DNA from: Thiomargarita sp.
GTDB lineage: Bacteria > Pseudomonadota > Gammaproteobacteria > Beggiatoales > Beggiatoaceae
Assembly (NCBI GenBank): GCA_020718845.1
Contig: DYRG01000020.1
Span: 1 to 48,039, forward strand
Length of the DNA: 48,039 nucleotides
Direction of reading: 5' to 3'
The notes beneath the pieces were generated by a model. The model did not search any database. It saw only the letters and a program-made list of their open reading frames with translations, and had not been told where the DNA came from. Position 1 is the first letter of the stretch. Each line of letters starts with the position of its first letter. This document shows, in pieces, positions 37,632 to 48,021 of this stretch. A program made the position numbers and the translations under genes.

Positions 37632-37901
37632 TCAAAACAACAACGCATGAATTATCCACATAATTATCCATATTACAAAGACTACGATAGGAATGAACAA
37701 ATGAGCAAATGGCATCATATAACCTGGATTACCATGAGTCATCTTTTCAACATACACAAATAATACAAAATTGAGAGCAATTGCAATGAGCGGCGGTGGA
37801 TAATTCACGCCTTTTTGAGAATGAAGAAAATGGCGAATAATGATCGATGATAAGGCTAATAAGGTGGGTGCAAATATCCACAATAGGGATTTAATATACA
37901 T
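37632..37901 (-). CDS. Small membrane protein, unknown
   Basis: An 89-residue protein with hydrophobic stretches at about 5-24, 37-53 and 66-88, and a loop with HGNPGYMMPF. No family is recognised. The ATG is preceded by no clear Shine-Dalgarno site, and the start lies directly beside a strong hairpin. The opposite strand has no good frame. It is convergent with murJ, 20 bases away. Confidence 0.55.
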   Translation of the reverse strand: MYIKSLLWIFAPTLLALSSIIIRHFLHSQKGVNYPPPLIAIALNFVLFVYVEKMTHGNPGYMMPFAHLFIPIVVFVIWIIMWIIHALLF

Positions 37902-37904
37902 TTC

Positions 37905-37957
37905 AGTAGTGATATAAAAATGAGAGAAACTCGGTAATTATATCACTACTTTTTTTT
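37905..37957 (+). terminator. Strong plus-strand terminator
   Basis: Arms AGTAGTGATATAA and TTATATCACTACT are perfect over 13 bases with a 20-base loop and run into eight Ts on the plus strand. The nearest plus-strand gene is murJ, 294 bases upstream, so its transcript would run antisense through the small membrane protein gene. On the minus strand the hairpin lies after the TolC-family gene without a T tail. Confidence 0.75.
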
Positions 37958-37964
37958 ATAAAGA

Positions 37965-39278
37965 TTATTGAGGATTTTTCGCGGCGGATTCGGGTAAAGG
38001 CTCTATTTTTAAAGTGGGTAATAAACGACCTGTCGCGGCTAATAAACGATAAATTCCAAAAGACTCTGTGTAACGTGCTGAAATTAAAGCAGATTTTGCA
38101 TTATATAATTCGCTTTCAGAATCAAGCACATCCAATAAACTGCGTTGTCCGAGTTTGAATTGTTGTTTGTAAGAATCCGTGACGGCTTCTGCTGAAAAAA
38201 CCTGTTGTTGTAGATAATTCAAACGCTTACCGACGGTTTGCAACGCATTCCACGCCAAGCGCGTTTCTTCTTCCAACGCCCGCTGCGCCCGCGTTAAATT
38301 TTCTTTTGCCAAATTCAAACGCTCGGCGGTTTCTTTCAAACGGGCTTGGTGCGCCCCGCCTTTATAAAAATTATAACGCAATTTGAGCATCGCTCGCGCA
38401 TCGTCGTTCTTGTATTCAATGCCGTCTAAGTTCTTGTTTTTAGAGGCTTCTAATTCCAAATCCAAACGCGGCATCATCGGTGAACGGGCTTGCGCGTGAG
38501 CGGCTTGAGCGGCTTCTAACTCCGCTTGAAATGCCTTTAAAGTCGGATGTTGCGGAATTAAAGCTATCGCCATCTCACTGTTTTTAGGGAGATTTTCACG
38601 AATTGCTTGATGTTCGGGAGAAATCAAATTCTTTGGCAATTCGCCGACCACTTTCAAATAATTTGCTTCCGCATCTAAAACAAAACCTGAAGAATATTCT
38701 AAGTTCGACGATGCTAATGCTTCACGACTTTCGGATTGTTGAACGTCTGCTTTGCGACCCGCCCCTTGTGTAAATAACTCGTTGATTTGTTTGCGAGTTT
38801 TTTGATGAATGACCAAATTATCTTTTGCTAATTCTGCTAATTCATGACGACGAAAATATTCTAAAAATACTTCAATCGCTTTTAAACCGATGCTTTCACT
38901 GCTTTCTTGAACACGCCACGCCGCTGCGTCGAGTTTTGCGGCACGTTTTAAAGATTCGTTTCGAGTGTCAAAACCATCAAAAAGCATTTGCGTTAAAGTC
39001 AAACTCGCTTCTTGGCGATCCAAATCAATCGCGCCGCCTTTGCGAGAAAAAGTCGTGTAATTGTCGCTGCGCTGTTTGCCATACCCCGCTTGCAAATCAA
39101 TCGACGGCAAATAACCCGCTTGGGCTTGGCGTAATTCGTGATCCGCCGCCAAGCGCGTGCTGACGCTAATTCGCACATCGGGATTGGTTTCTAAGGTTTT
39201 TTTCACCACATCGACCAACGTATCTGCGCTCGCGTGTGTGAAGCATAACATCATGAAAAAACTTAATTTTTTTTTCAT
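37965..39278 (-). CDS. TolC-family outer-membrane channel protein
   Basis: A 437-residue outer-membrane efflux protein. The start is the ATG at 39278; the TTG of the longer frame overlaps the previous stop and is part of the GAGG ribosome site. A signal peptide (to about HASA) is followed by two repeated outer-membrane-efflux domains of helical hairpins (ETNPDVRISVSTRLAADHELRQAQAGYLPSIDLQ style in the first; LKAFQAELEAAQAAHAQARSPMMPRLDLELEASKN style in the second, broken up here only in part). It trims to the usual C-terminal LLAATGRL. It starts 11 bases after the FecR-RTX gene, so it is probably the exit channel for that protein's type I secretion. Confidence 0.9.
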   Translation of the reverse strand: MKKKLSFFMMLCFTHASADTLVDVVKKTLETNPDVRISVSTRLAADHELRQAQAGYLPSIDLQAGYGKQRSDNYTTFSRKGGAIDLDRQEASLTLTQMLFDGFDTRNESLKRAAKLDAAAWRVQESSESIGLKAIEVFLEYFRRHELAELAKDNLVIHQKTRKQINELFTQGAGRKADVQQSESREALASSNLEYSSGFVLDAEANYLKVVGELPKNLISPEHQAIRENLPKNSEMAIALIPQHPTLKAFQAELEAAQAAHAQARSPMMPRLDLELEASKNKNLDGIEYKNDDARAMLKLRYNFYKGGAHQARLKETAERLNLAKENLTRAQRALEEETRLAWNALQTVGKRLNYLQQQVFSAEAVTDSYKQQFKLGQRSLLDVLDSESELYNAKSALISARYTESFGIYRLLAATGRLLPTLKIEPLPESAAKNPQ

Positions 39279-39289
39279 TATTCCGATCC

Positions 39290-42200
39290 TCAAAAAATAA
39301 ATTGCGTGCTAATGTTTTGATTAATCAGCAAATGCGCCGAACCCATTGAATAATCTGTATAATTTATTCCACCAAGCGCGATTAAACCCGCATTTGTCCA
39401 GCCTTGTCCCGCCGAAGTCACCGAACTTCCCGCGCCGCCGTCGACGATTAATTGTCCAGCATCTGAAAGACTTAGCACATCATTTGCGCTTAATGTCAGC
39501 ACATTTCCCGCGCCCAAATCGATGCGATCAATCCCAGACAATTGCATATTTTGACCCGCCGGCGCACTTTGATTCGCAATAAGATCAAAATACGCGCCAG
39601 TCGTGTTTAATTTCAAAACGTCTTCGCCTGCGCCACCGCTGATATTCACTATCCCATTGTTTGGATTGAATAAAAAGGTATCGTTGCCCAATCCACCGAT
39701 TAATTGGTCGAACCCGTCGCCGCCATCAATCGTGTCGTCGCCCGCGCCGCCGTCGATGAGGTCATTCCCCGCGCCGCCCGTGAGGGTATCATTTCCACCA
39801 AGCCCGTATATCACATTGTTTTGCAAAGGATTTCCTGTTAAAACGTCATCCCCTTCCGTTGCGGTTTGAATGTTTTTGGGATTTAACGTGACGTGCGCCG
39901 AACCTGTCGCGCCGCTCAAAGTTTGTACTTGATAATCAAAGCCTAACGCGGATTGTGCCATGTTTCCATCAACATACACCGCGACATCGTTTCCGTAAAG
40001 TTGGGCTTGCACGCCGTCGCTTAAATTGGCTAACCCAATGATTTTTAAGCCAATTCCTGAATCATTCGCAAATAATTGATCCGCTGGGATTAAAAACGGC
40101 GTGTTCACTGATGCGTCGACAATGTCATCCGCTGCAATTTGCGGTAAAATTAAATTAATTGAACGACTTACACTATCCAATTCCTCACCGCCACTTTCTG
40201 CCGCCGCTTGATCATCGTACAAACTAAATGAAATGGTTTTTGTGCCAGCGGTTGGCATCGTTGAACCCATAAAAGCATTGTAAGATACTGATTGTATTAG
40301 ATTTTCTAAAGCACTTTGTCCCACTGCGCCATCAAAACTTAAAATAATCAAATTCGGGGTTGCAGTTAAAATAGTCGCCGCACCGTTATTTGAAATATTA
40401 AGTTGCTCACCTGTTGACAAACCACTTGCTTCAATTCTCAAATACCGAGTTTCTCCCGCTGGTGCATACGCCATATTGCTAATAAATGCTTGATTATCAA
40501 CATTTATTGCGGGAAAATTAACCGTATATTGTAATAATGTGCTTGCTTGTGGTAATTCAATAAAATGCCCCGTTAATTGCACATCAATCGCCACTTTTCC
40601 AATCTCTTGATTACCCGCATCATCTTCAAGAACATATTCAAATTCCGCTAATCCATTGAAATCTTTATCGGGCGTAAATATGATTTGATCATTCACCAAT
40701 TCAACCGTCCCATTTAAAGGATTTTGCACTGCTGAAATATCTGCAATTACTTCTGTTGGAATAATATCATTTTCTAATAAATCTATAGATGAAATTTGTA
40801 ATACCGTGTTAGTTAGTGTTATTAACGCATCAGGAATCGCTTGTAATATTAGTTTTTCCTCGATGGGAGGAATCGGTTTTTCCTCGATGGGTTGTTGCGC
40901 TTCAATTTGTACCTTTGCTTCAATTGGAACATCAGCACCACTTCCATCAGAAACATAATAAGTAAAAGATAAACTTTGTCCGCCCAAATCATTGGTAAAA
41001 CTTGCTTTCAAACTTGCATTATCAACGATAGACCAATTTCCTTGTGAAGGGAAATCAACACGAGTAATGCTTAATTTGTCACCATCGATATCGTGCATAA
41101 CAGCTAATAAAACATCTTGTTTAATTTCAAGTTGTTGCCCTGCTTTAATATTAAAAGAAAGCGATTTTTTTGTAATGGGCAAATCATTAACTGCTTGGAT
41201 TTCAATTTCTATAAATGCGGGTGGACTTAATAATTGCTGACCATCGTTTGTTGTTTGAGCAACTTGATAAGCAAAATAAACTTTACCGTTGTAATTCATT
41301 TCTGGGAAAAAGAGGATTTCGCTATTATTTTGATTTAATTCAAGTTTTCCATGCGTTAAATCACCTAAATTCGGATCAAACTCCATTGACGAGGCAATTC
41401 TTATAACGGAAAGTTTAGTTAAATCAAGGGGTTCTTTTATATCTGGATTATAAGCTAATTTCAATAGTTCTTCTGTTTTAAGACTAAAAGGTGTGTCTTC
41501 CAAAATAAAGGCTTTGTAATTAGCTGCAATAAGTGAATCTTCAACTGGTAAAATATTCACTTCAATATTGACATCACCTAATTCAGAAGAGTGCAAATAA
41601 AACGTATCTATTCCAAAGAAATCTTTATGCGGAGTGTAGACCAAAGTATCCTCTTTGAGTTCTACAGTTCCATTCTCAGGTTGTTTTAAATTACTAATCG
41701 TTCCTTTTGTTGGTAAAATTAAAGGATGATCCTCCAAAACAGTGAATTTTCCTTCAACAGGCGGCGACGGTGGAGGTTCTTTGCTACCTGTTTGAGGATT
41801 GTCGTTAGTATTTTTTTCTTGTTCTAAAGGTCTTGTATTATTTCCATTCAGAGGTGGCGACGGGATAAATGATCCTTCTTGATTTTCGTTATGTCTTTGA
41901 AGATCGGGTTGTCCATTCAGCGGTGGTAAATCTGTTGTACTTTTTCCGCGAGTCGATGAGGGAACATCTCGTTCAGTAACAAAGCTTTGCTGGTGTGGAG
42001 GAGGCGGCAGATCGTGGACATCGCCTTTTCCTTCAGAGCCTGTTTTGGGTTGAGCCGCTTGGGGATTGGGTGGATTTGTTGAATTGTTGAGGATGCCTTG
42101 CGGGTTGTGCGATGAGTCGGGCGATTGCTGATTGAGGGGCGAGAGAAAATTACGGATTTGTTGTGCGGATTCGTTATTGACCACTTCAGAACGCGAATTT

Positions 42201-42973
42201 TCGACAGGCGTGTTGGGAATTTCGATCTTGGTGTGAGGCTTATAAATAGTAATATTTTCAAGATGATAGTTAGATCGCACTTCGATCACGCCCGTTGAAT
42301 GCAAAACGGTGGTGTTGCCGTCTTCGTCGACTTGCCCGTCGATTTCACTGCCGCGAATCCCGATAGTTGCGGACGGGGTTTTTAAAATGGTGTGCGTTCC
42401 TTCGTTTTTGTCGGCGATTGCCCCGCTGATAAATCTAAAAATTCCCATAAAAATGTTCGATTCGAATTTTCCGCCGACGGTTGCGGGATCGAAATCGTAA
42501 GTTTCTAAACTCGCTTTGGATTGCGGACCGAGTTGAAAAACCGTTCCATCTTTTAAAGTAATTTTTAAATAAGTCTTTGATCCAGTTGAGATTGTATCGT
42601 GCAAATACACGGGATCGTTCACATTTAAAGTGCGTTCTTTGCCGTCGTTCACCGCTTTCGCAGGACCTTCGACCACCAAACTCACTTTTCCGATCATTTT
42701 CGGAACATCTGCTGCTGAAATAACATTATTATCAGCCACTTGGACGTTCATTGGCGGATAAATAATGTCGATTTGCGACAAATCGATGGTTTCACCCGAC
42801 GTGGTTTTTAAAATCGGCGGCGGATCACTTTTAAAAAAATCCGCGATTCGATGCGTTTCTCCAAAAGCCTTAATAATCAAATCATTACCAATGCGAGCAT
42901 ATTGCGCATTAGTTGAAGTTGCGAAATCAGGCACTTTCACCGTATTTTTTTCAGAAATTTGAGGCGCGTACAT
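39290..42973 (-). CDS. FecR-, cadherin-like- and RTX-domain giant surface protein
   Basis: A 1227-residue protein without a classical signal peptide. Residues about 85-240 form a FecR domain (LNVNDPVYLHDTISTGSKTY, DGTVFQLGPQSKASLE, TPSATIGIRGSEIDG). A Pro/Ser/Asn-rich linker runs to about 410. Several cadherin-like/VCBS-type modules follow to about 800 (NGTVELKEDTLVYTPHKDFFG and NGTVELVNDQIIFTPDKDFNG are matching units). A further beta-rich region leads to RTX calcium repeats at about 1040-1115 (GLGGNDTLTGGAGNDLIDGG). The C-terminus FIF-type end fits a type I secretion signal. It is followed by a TolC-family gene; no ABC exporter or membrane-fusion gene is nearby. AAGGAG precedes the ATG. Confidence 0.9.
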   Translation of the reverse strand: MYAPQISEKNTVKVPDFATSTNAQYARIGNDLIIKAFGETHRIADFFKSDPPPILKTTSGETIDLSQIDIIYPPMNVQVADNNVISAADVPKMIGKVSLVVEGPAKAVNDGKERTLNVNDPVYLHDTISTGSKTYLKITLKDGTVFQLGPQSKASLETYDFDPATVGGKFESNIFMGIFRFISGAIADKNEGTHTILKTPSATIGIRGSEIDGQVDEDGNTTVLHSTGVIEVRSNYHLENITIYKPHTKIEIPNTPVENSRSEVVNNESAQQIRNFLSPLNQQSPDSSHNPQGILNNSTNPPNPQAAQPKTGSEGKGDVHDLPPPPHQQSFVTERDVPSSTRGKSTTDLPPLNGQPDLQRHNENQEGSFIPSPPLNGNNTRPLEQEKNTNDNPQTGSKEPPPSPPVEGKFTVLEDHPLILPTKGTISNLKQPENGTVELKEDTLVYTPHKDFFGIDTFYLHSSELGDVNIEVNILPVEDSLIAANYKAFILEDTPFSLKTEELLKLAYNPDIKEPLDLTKLSVIRIASSMEFDPNLGDLTHGKLELNQNNSEILFFPEMNYNGKVYFAYQVAQTTNDGQQLLSPPAFIEIEIQAVNDLPITKKSLSFNIKAGQQLEIKQDVLLAVMHDIDGDKLSITRVDFPSQGNWSIVDNASLKASFTNDLGGQSLSFTYYVSDGSGADVPIEAKVQIEAQQPIEEKPIPPIEEKLILQAIPDALITLTNTVLQISSIDLLENDIIPTEVIADISAVQNPLNGTVELVNDQIIFTPDKDFNGLAEFEYVLEDDAGNQEIGKVAIDVQLTGHFIELPQASTLLQYTVNFPAINVDNQAFISNMAYAPAGETRYLRIEASGLSTGEQLNISNNGAATILTATPNLIILSFDGAVGQSALENLIQSVSYNAFMGSTMPTAGTKTISFSLYDDQAAAESGGEELDSVSRSINLILPQIAADDIVDASVNTPFLIPADQLFANDSGIGLKIIGLANLSDGVQAQLYGNDVAVYVDGNMAQSALGFDYQVQTLSGATGSAHVTLNPKNIQTATEGDDVLTGNPLQNNVIYGLGGNDTLTGGAGNDLIDGGAGDDTIDGGDGFDQLIGGLGNDTFLFNPNNGIVNISGGAGEDVLKLNTTGAYFDLIANQSAPAGQNMQLSGIDRIDLGAGNVLTLSANDVLSLSDAGQLIVDGGAGSSVTSAGQGWTNAGLIALGGINYTDYSMGSAHLLINQNISTQFIF

Positions 42974-43078
42974 ACCAATGTTCTCCTTATGTTTCTCAAC
43001 ATCATCATGCCGTGTTTTGCTTTAAAAAAAAAGAATTTTCCCGATAAAATGCGTACTTAGCACGGCAAACGGTTAAAC

Positions 43079-45388
43079 TTAGTGGCGTTTATTTTTTTTC
43101 GCTTTCTCAAAAGCCTGTGCAAAAGCGTTACCAAAATTATCGGGCGTTTCTTGTTTTACAACTCGTCCAGTTTTGGCGGGCGTTTTTGTTATATCGGTGA
43201 TTTGATCTCGAGCCTGTTCATTCAAACGCATGGTTAGAGCAACTCGTTTGCGTTTCAAATCAATTTCCATCACTTTTACTTTCACCACATCGCCCGCTTT
43301 AACGATTTCACGCGGGTCTTTCACAAATTTATCAGAAAGTGAGGAAATATGCACTAATCCATCTTGATGAACTCCAATATCTACAAATGCGCCAAAATTC
43401 GTGACATTTGTAATCACGCCTTCTAAGATCATATCGAGTTTCAAATCTTCTAATTTTTCAACGCCTTCTTGAAAGGAAGCGGTTTTAAACTCAGGTCGAG
43501 GATCACGCCCTGGTTTATCTAATTCTTTCAAAATATCTAAAACCGTCGGCAAACCAAAGGTTTCATCGGTAAATTCTTGCGGTTTTAACGTTTTTAGAAA
43601 GGTCGAATCACCAATCATACTTTTGAGTGATTTTTGAGTTTTCTTCGCAATTCTTTCTACCACTGGATAGGCTTCTGGATGCACCGCAGAACCATCTAAC
43701 GGATTCTCTCCATTGTTAATGCGTAGAAATCCCGCCGCTAATTCAAATGTTTTCGCGCCCAAACGAGGTATTTTTAAAAGTTCTTTACGATTTTTAAACG
43801 CTCCATTTTGATTGCGATATTCGATGATTTTGTTCGCTAAAGTGTTATTCAATCCAGAAACCCGTGTTAATAAAGAAACTGACGCAGTATTTACATCCAC
43901 TCCAACGGCATTTACACAATCTTCAACCACTGCATCTAAACTTCGCATTAACGCATTTTGATTTACATCGTGTTGATATTGACCCACGCCAATCGATTTT
44001 GGATCAATTTTCACTAATTCTGCTAAAGGGTCTTGTAATCGTCTTGCAATAGAAACTGCGCCCCGAATTGTGACATCTAAATCAGGAAATTCTTTGGCAG
44101 CTAATTCCGAAGCTGAATATACTGATGCTCCCGCTTCTGAAACCACTAATTTTTGTAAATTCAAATCGGGATGACGTTTAATTAAATCATTCGTTAAACG
44201 ATCTGTTTCTCTTGAAGCAGTTCCATTTCCAATGCTCACCAATTCAATATTATATTTTTTCGCTAACAACGCTAAAACTTTAATCGAATCATCCCATTGG
44301 TTTTTAGGGGCGTGCGGATAAATTACCCCGTGTTCAACCATTTTTCCCGTCACATCAATGATGGCGACTTTCACCCCAGTTCTTAACCCGGGGTCTAATC
44401 CAATCGTTGGACGTGCACCCGCAGGTGCTGCTAATAATAAATCTTTTAGATTTGCAGCAAAAACTTTAATCGCTTCGGTTTCTGCGGATTCTCGCAATTG
44501 CATAAACAATTCTACTTCAAAATGAGTGCGTAATTTGATTTTCCAACACCAACGGACGCTTTCCAATAAAAACCCATCAGCGGGACGATTTTGTTGAGCA
44601 ATCTTGAAATAATTTGCAATATAATTTTCGCAATATCCCATTTCTGTAGATTTAAGATTTTCAGCATTGTCATTCTCTAATAAATTGAGAGATAAAATGT
44701 TTTCATTTCTTCCACGAAATAACGCCAATGCTCGATGTGAAGGAATGTTTTTGATTTGTTCTTTATAATCAAAATAATCGGCAAATTTTGCGCCTTCTTC
44801 TTCCTTTTTATCGGCAACTTTTGAAACGATAATTCCATTATCCCACAAATATTGCCGTAATTCTCCCAATAAAGGTGGTTCTTCGGCGAATTTTTCCATG
44901 AGAATTTGTTTTGCCCCTTCCAACGCGCTTTTAATATCATTAATGCCTTTGTCTGCATTGATGTAATTAAGCGCAAGTTCTTCGGGAATTAAAAGAGGAT
45001 TTTCTAAAAGAGATAGTGCTAAAGGTTCTAATCCAGCTTCTCGAGCAATTTGAGCTTTGGTTCGACGTTTGGGTTTATAAGGTAAGTACAAATCTTCTAA
45101 AATCGTTTTGGTATCGGTTTGTTCGATTTGTAATTGTAATTCGGGGGTGAGTTTGCCTTGTTCTTCAATGCTTTTAAGAATTGCAACTTTACGTTCTTCT
45201 AATTCTCTTAAATAACGCAACCGTTCTTCTAAGTTTCGTAATTGTGTGTCATCTAATGTACCCGTGACCTCTTTTCTATAACGAGAAATGAAAGGAACGG
45301 TTGCACCTTCATCTAACAATTGTACTGCGGCTTGCACTTGACGGGGAAATACTGATAGTTCCTCAGCAATTCTTTGAATAATATCCAT
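43079..45388 (-). CDS. tex: Tex family RNA-binding transcription accessory protein
   Basis: A 769-residue protein with the Tex order: N-terminal helical domain ([33 protein letters not shown]), a YqgF/RNase H-like domain ([18 protein letters not shown]), a helix-hairpin-helix region ([22 protein letters not shown]) and a C-terminal S1 RNA-binding domain ([34 protein letters not shown]). It binds nucleic acid and affects transcription; its exact role varies. It is a single gene divergent from purD. Confidence 0.95.
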   Translation of the reverse strand: MDIIQRIAEELSVFPRQVQAAVQLLDEGATVPFISRYRKEVTGTLDDTQLRNLEERLRYLRELEERKVAILKSIEEQGKLTPELQLQIEQTDTKTILEDLYLPYKPKRRTKAQIAREAGLEPLALSLLENPLLIPEELALNYINADKGINDIKSALEGAKQILMEKFAEEPPLLGELRQYLWDNGIIVSKVADKKEEEGAKFADYFDYKEQIKNIPSHRALALFRGRNENILSLNLLENDNAENLKSTEMGYCENYIANYFKIAQQNRPADGFLLESVRWCWKIKLRTHFEVELFMQLRESAETEAIKVFAANLKDLLLAAPAGARPTIGLDPGLRTGVKVAIIDVTGKMVEHGVIYPHAPKNQWDDSIKVLALLAKKYNIELVSIGNGTASRETDRLTNDLIKRHPDLNLQKLVVSEAGASVYSASELAAKEFPDLDVTIRGAVSIARRLQDPLAELVKIDPKSIGVGQYQHDVNQNALMRSLDAVVEDCVNAVGVDVNTASVSLLTRVSGLNNTLANKIIEYRNQNGAFKNRKELLKIPRLGAKTFELAAGFLRINNGENPLDGSAVHPEAYPVVERIAKKTQKSLKSMIGDSTFLKTLKPQEFTDETFGLPTVLDILKELDKPGRDPRPEFKTASFQEGVEKLEDLKLDMILEGVITNVTNFGAFVDIGVHQDGLVHISSLSDKFVKDPREIVKAGDVVKVKVMEIDLKRKRVALTMRLNEQARDQITDITKTPAKTGRVVKQETPDNFGNAFAQAFEKAKKNKRH

Positions 45389-45497
45389 TTATTGATACCT
45401 GTAACTAAAATAACTTAATGCTCTCATTGTACGACTTAGCGGCTAAAAATGCTATGATAAGAAATGACCTTTTTTAATTTAAGTTGAGGAAAATGAA

Positions 45498-46778
45498 ATG
45501 CAGGTTTTGATTATTGGGAGTGGTGGGCGTGAACACGCGCTGGCATGGAAAGTTGCGCAATCGTCAAAAGTATCACAAGTCTTTGTTGCACCTGGAAATG
45601 TTGGCACTGCAACCGAGCCAAAAGTGCAAAATATTGCCATTAGTGTTGAAAATATCGATGAACTGGTTCTTTTTGCCAAAAATCATGCAATCGATTTAAC
45701 CATCGTCGGACCTGAAATCCCGCTTGTTTTGGGCGTTGTCGATGAATTTCAAAAGCAAGGGTTACGTTGTTTTGGACCGACTCGAAACGCCGCACAATTA
45801 GAGGGTTCGAAGGCATTTACCAAGGATTTTCTAGCCCGTCATCAAATTCCAACCGCCGAATACCAAGTTTTTACAGAAATCTCCCCCGCCATCGACTATT
45901 TAAAATCCCGCAATTTTCCGATTGTCATTAAAGCCGACGGTTTAGCGGCTGGAAAAGGGGTCATTATCGCGCAAACCTTTGAAGAAGCTGAAAAAACTGT
46001 TAAAGATATGCTCGACGGCAATGCGTTTGGAAATGCGGGTCATCGCGTGGTGATTGAAGAATTTTTGGTCGGCGAAGAAGCCAGTTTTATTTGCATGGTC
46101 GATGGCGAAAATGTGTTGCCGCTCGCCACTTCGCAAGACCACAAAGCCCGCGATGACGGCGATTTAGGACCAAATACGGGGGGAATGGGCGCGTATTCGC
46201 CTGCGCCAGTGGTCACGCCAGACATTCATCAAAAGGTAATGAATACAATCATTTACCCAACCGTGCGCGGTATGGCGGCGGAAGGTAATCCTTACACGGG
46301 ATTTTTATATGCGGGCTTAATGATTGATTCTCAAGGAAATTCTAAAGTTTTAGAATACAACTGTCGATTTGGCGATCCCGAAACCCAGCCGATCATGATG
46401 CGTTTGAAATCGGATTTGACGGATTTGTGCAATGCCGCGCTTGATAAAAAATTATCAAAAATATCAGCGTGTTGGGATAAAAGAGCGGCAGTTGGCGTGG
46501 TTTTAGCGGCGGGCGGTTATCCAAATGATTACGAAAAAGGCTTGCCAATTCAATTGTCTAGCGAAGAATTGAATGAAAAGAAAATTTTTCATGCAGGCAC
46601 GGCGATGAAAGATGATCAACTTGTAACCAATGGCGGACGAGTTTTATGTGCGTGTGCATTAGGAGAAAATGTTAGTCAAGCACAGAAATATGCTTATGAA
46701 TTAGTTGATAAAATTCATTGGAAAGATATGTTTTGTCGACGTGATATTGGTTATCGAGCGATTGCAAGAGAGAAATAA
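45498..46778 (+). CDS. purD: Phosphoribosylamine-glycine ligase
   Basis: The ATP-grasp enzyme that joins glycine to 5-phosphoribosylamine, the second step of purine synthesis. It has 426 residues. N-terminal IIGSGGREHALAWK, the family's GPEIPLVLGVVD, the ATP-grasp segments VIKADGLAAGKGV and EEFLVGEEAS, and GPNTGGMGAYSPAPVV are present. GAGGAAAA precedes the ATG. purH is not adjacent. Confidence 0.97.
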   Translation: MQVLIIGSGGREHALAWKVAQSSKVSQVFVAPGNVGTATEPKVQNIAISVENIDELVLFAKNHAIDLTIVGPEIPLVLGVVDEFQKQGLRCFGPTRNAAQLEGSKAFTKDFLARHQIPTAEYQVFTEISPAIDYLKSRNFPIVIKADGLAAGKGVIIAQTFEEAEKTVKDMLDGNAFGNAGHRVVIEEFLVGEEASFICMVDGENVLPLATSQDHKARDDGDLGPNTGGMGAYSPAPVVTPDIHQKVMNTIIYPTVRGMAAEGNPYTGFLYAGLMIDSQGNSKVLEYNCRFGDPETQPIMMRLKSDLTDLCNAALDKKLSKISACWDKRAAVGVVLAAGGYPNDYEKGLPIQLSSEELNEKKIFHAGTAMKDDQLVTNGGRVLCACALGENVSQAQKYAYELVDKIHWKDMFCRRDIGYRAIAREK

Positions 46779-46788
46779 TTATTTTCTC

Positions 46789-46824
46789 AAAAAAGCCCGA
46801 TTTTCATTTGAATTGGGCTTTTTT
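46789..46824 (+). terminator. Rho-independent terminator of purD
   Basis: Arms AAAAAAGCCC and GGGCTTTTTT with a 16-base loop that can pair further, ten bases after the purD stop, running into a T tail. The 240 bases after it, up to the receptor gene, are AT-rich with no clear promoter or riboswitch. Confidence 0.9.
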
Positions 46825-47064
46825 AATCTGAAATAATCTTGCCAAACTAATCATGAGGTTATATGATACCTGCTGAGTAAAATTAAGTTACTAGCAATTA
46901 AAACAATTTATAAATTTACTTTTTCAATTTGAAACTCATTTTAGTTCAAATTATGATATTTTCACTTTTACGTTGTTGTTATAAATTATAAGTATAAAAG
47001 CACTGCCTACTTTTAAAGAACCTATAATAATTTATTTTAATCACACTATAGCGAGTGGAGTGCC

Positions 47065-48021
47065 GTGAAAACATTTTTATATTCTCTTGTGTTAAGCTGT
47101 GTAAGTATAACCACTAATACCGTAGCACAAACGGTTAAGGATTTGCGTGATCTTTCTCTTGAAGAACTTATGAATATAGAGGTTTCTGTTAGTTCAAAAA
47201 CGAGAGAAAAAAGTCTAAGAGAAAGCCCTGGTATTATTTCAGTTATTACTTCTGAAGATATTGCCAATAGCGGTGCAAGAGATTTGATTGATGTTCTAAA
47301 TTTAGTTCCAGGGTTTAATTTTGGCGTTGATGTTTTCAATGTCGTCGGAGCTGGTATTAGAGGAAATTGGGCATTTGAAGGCAAGATGCTTTTGCTGATT
47401 GATGGTATTCAAATGAATGAACGCAATTATGGCGCGTTTGTATTGGGAAATCATTATCCAATGGAACATATTGATAAGATTGAAATTATTCGAGTACCTG
47501 GTTCGGTTATTTATGGTGGTTTTGCTGAGTTAGGGGTTATTAACATCATTACTAAAAGTGCAGAAAAAATTGATGGTACACAAATAAATCTTACGCATGG
47601 ACAAATGCAAAGAAATGTTGGACGGCAAAACCTTAGTTTTATGCACGGAGAAACCCTAAAAAATGATTTAAAAGTAAGCGCAGCAGGGTATGTTGGAAGA
47701 GGACAAAGAAGTGATGAGCCTTATAGTGATTCAATAGGTAATACCATTTCAATGAATAATAATAGTTCGTTAAATCCGCATTTCATTAATATAGGGCTAA
47801 AGTATGGAAATTTTAACAGTCGTTTATTAATTGATAATTATAGAATAACTAGTGGTGAAGGTTACGGTTTACTTTCTGATTCTTTGTGTCCAACGCTATG
47901 TCGAATGGATTTTAAAACATGGTCTTATCAAGCAAAATATACTAAAGCACTAGCGGATAACTTGAAACTAACTATTGACTCAGGGGTAGTGATGCAAAAT
48001 GTAGTGATAAGATATATTTAA
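47065..48021 (+). CDS. TonB-dependent receptor, N-terminal part; frame stops early
   Basis: A GTG start with GGAG upstream opens a 318-residue frame. A signal peptide ends near VAQ22, then LRDLSLEELMNIEVSVSSKTREK leads into the TonB plug domain (SPGIISVITSEDIANSGARDLIDVLNLVPGF, MEHIDKIEIIRVPGSVIYGG). Barrel strands begin at about 180. Full receptors have 600 residues or more, and the stop TAA at 48019-48021 falls within the barrel. Frame 3 (from 47988 onward) stays open to the window edge, so a frameshift is likely. Either the gene is broken, or a sequence error or programmed shift is present. Its ligand cannot be told. Confidence 0.75.
   Translation: MKTFLYSLVLSCVSITTNTVAQTVKDLRDLSLEELMNIEVSVSSKTREKSLRESPGIISVITSEDIANSGARDLIDVLNLVPGFNFGVDVFNVVGAGIRGNWAFEGKMLLLIDGIQMNERNYGAFVLGNHYPMEHIDKIEIIRVPGSVIYGGFAELGVINIITKSAEKIDGTQINLTHGQMQRNVGRQNLSFMHGETLKNDLKVSAAGYVGRGQRSDEPYSDSIGNTISMNNNSSLNPHFINIGLKYGNFNSRLLIDNYRITSGEGYGLLSDSLCPTLCRMDFKTWSYQAKYTKALADNLKLTIDSGVVMQNVVIRYI

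Noticed and set aside
40992-42962. Several plus-strand frames opposite the FecR-RTX gene
   Set aside because: They are Pro- and Ser-rich shadows of the minus-strand repeats with no ribosome sites or recognisable domains.
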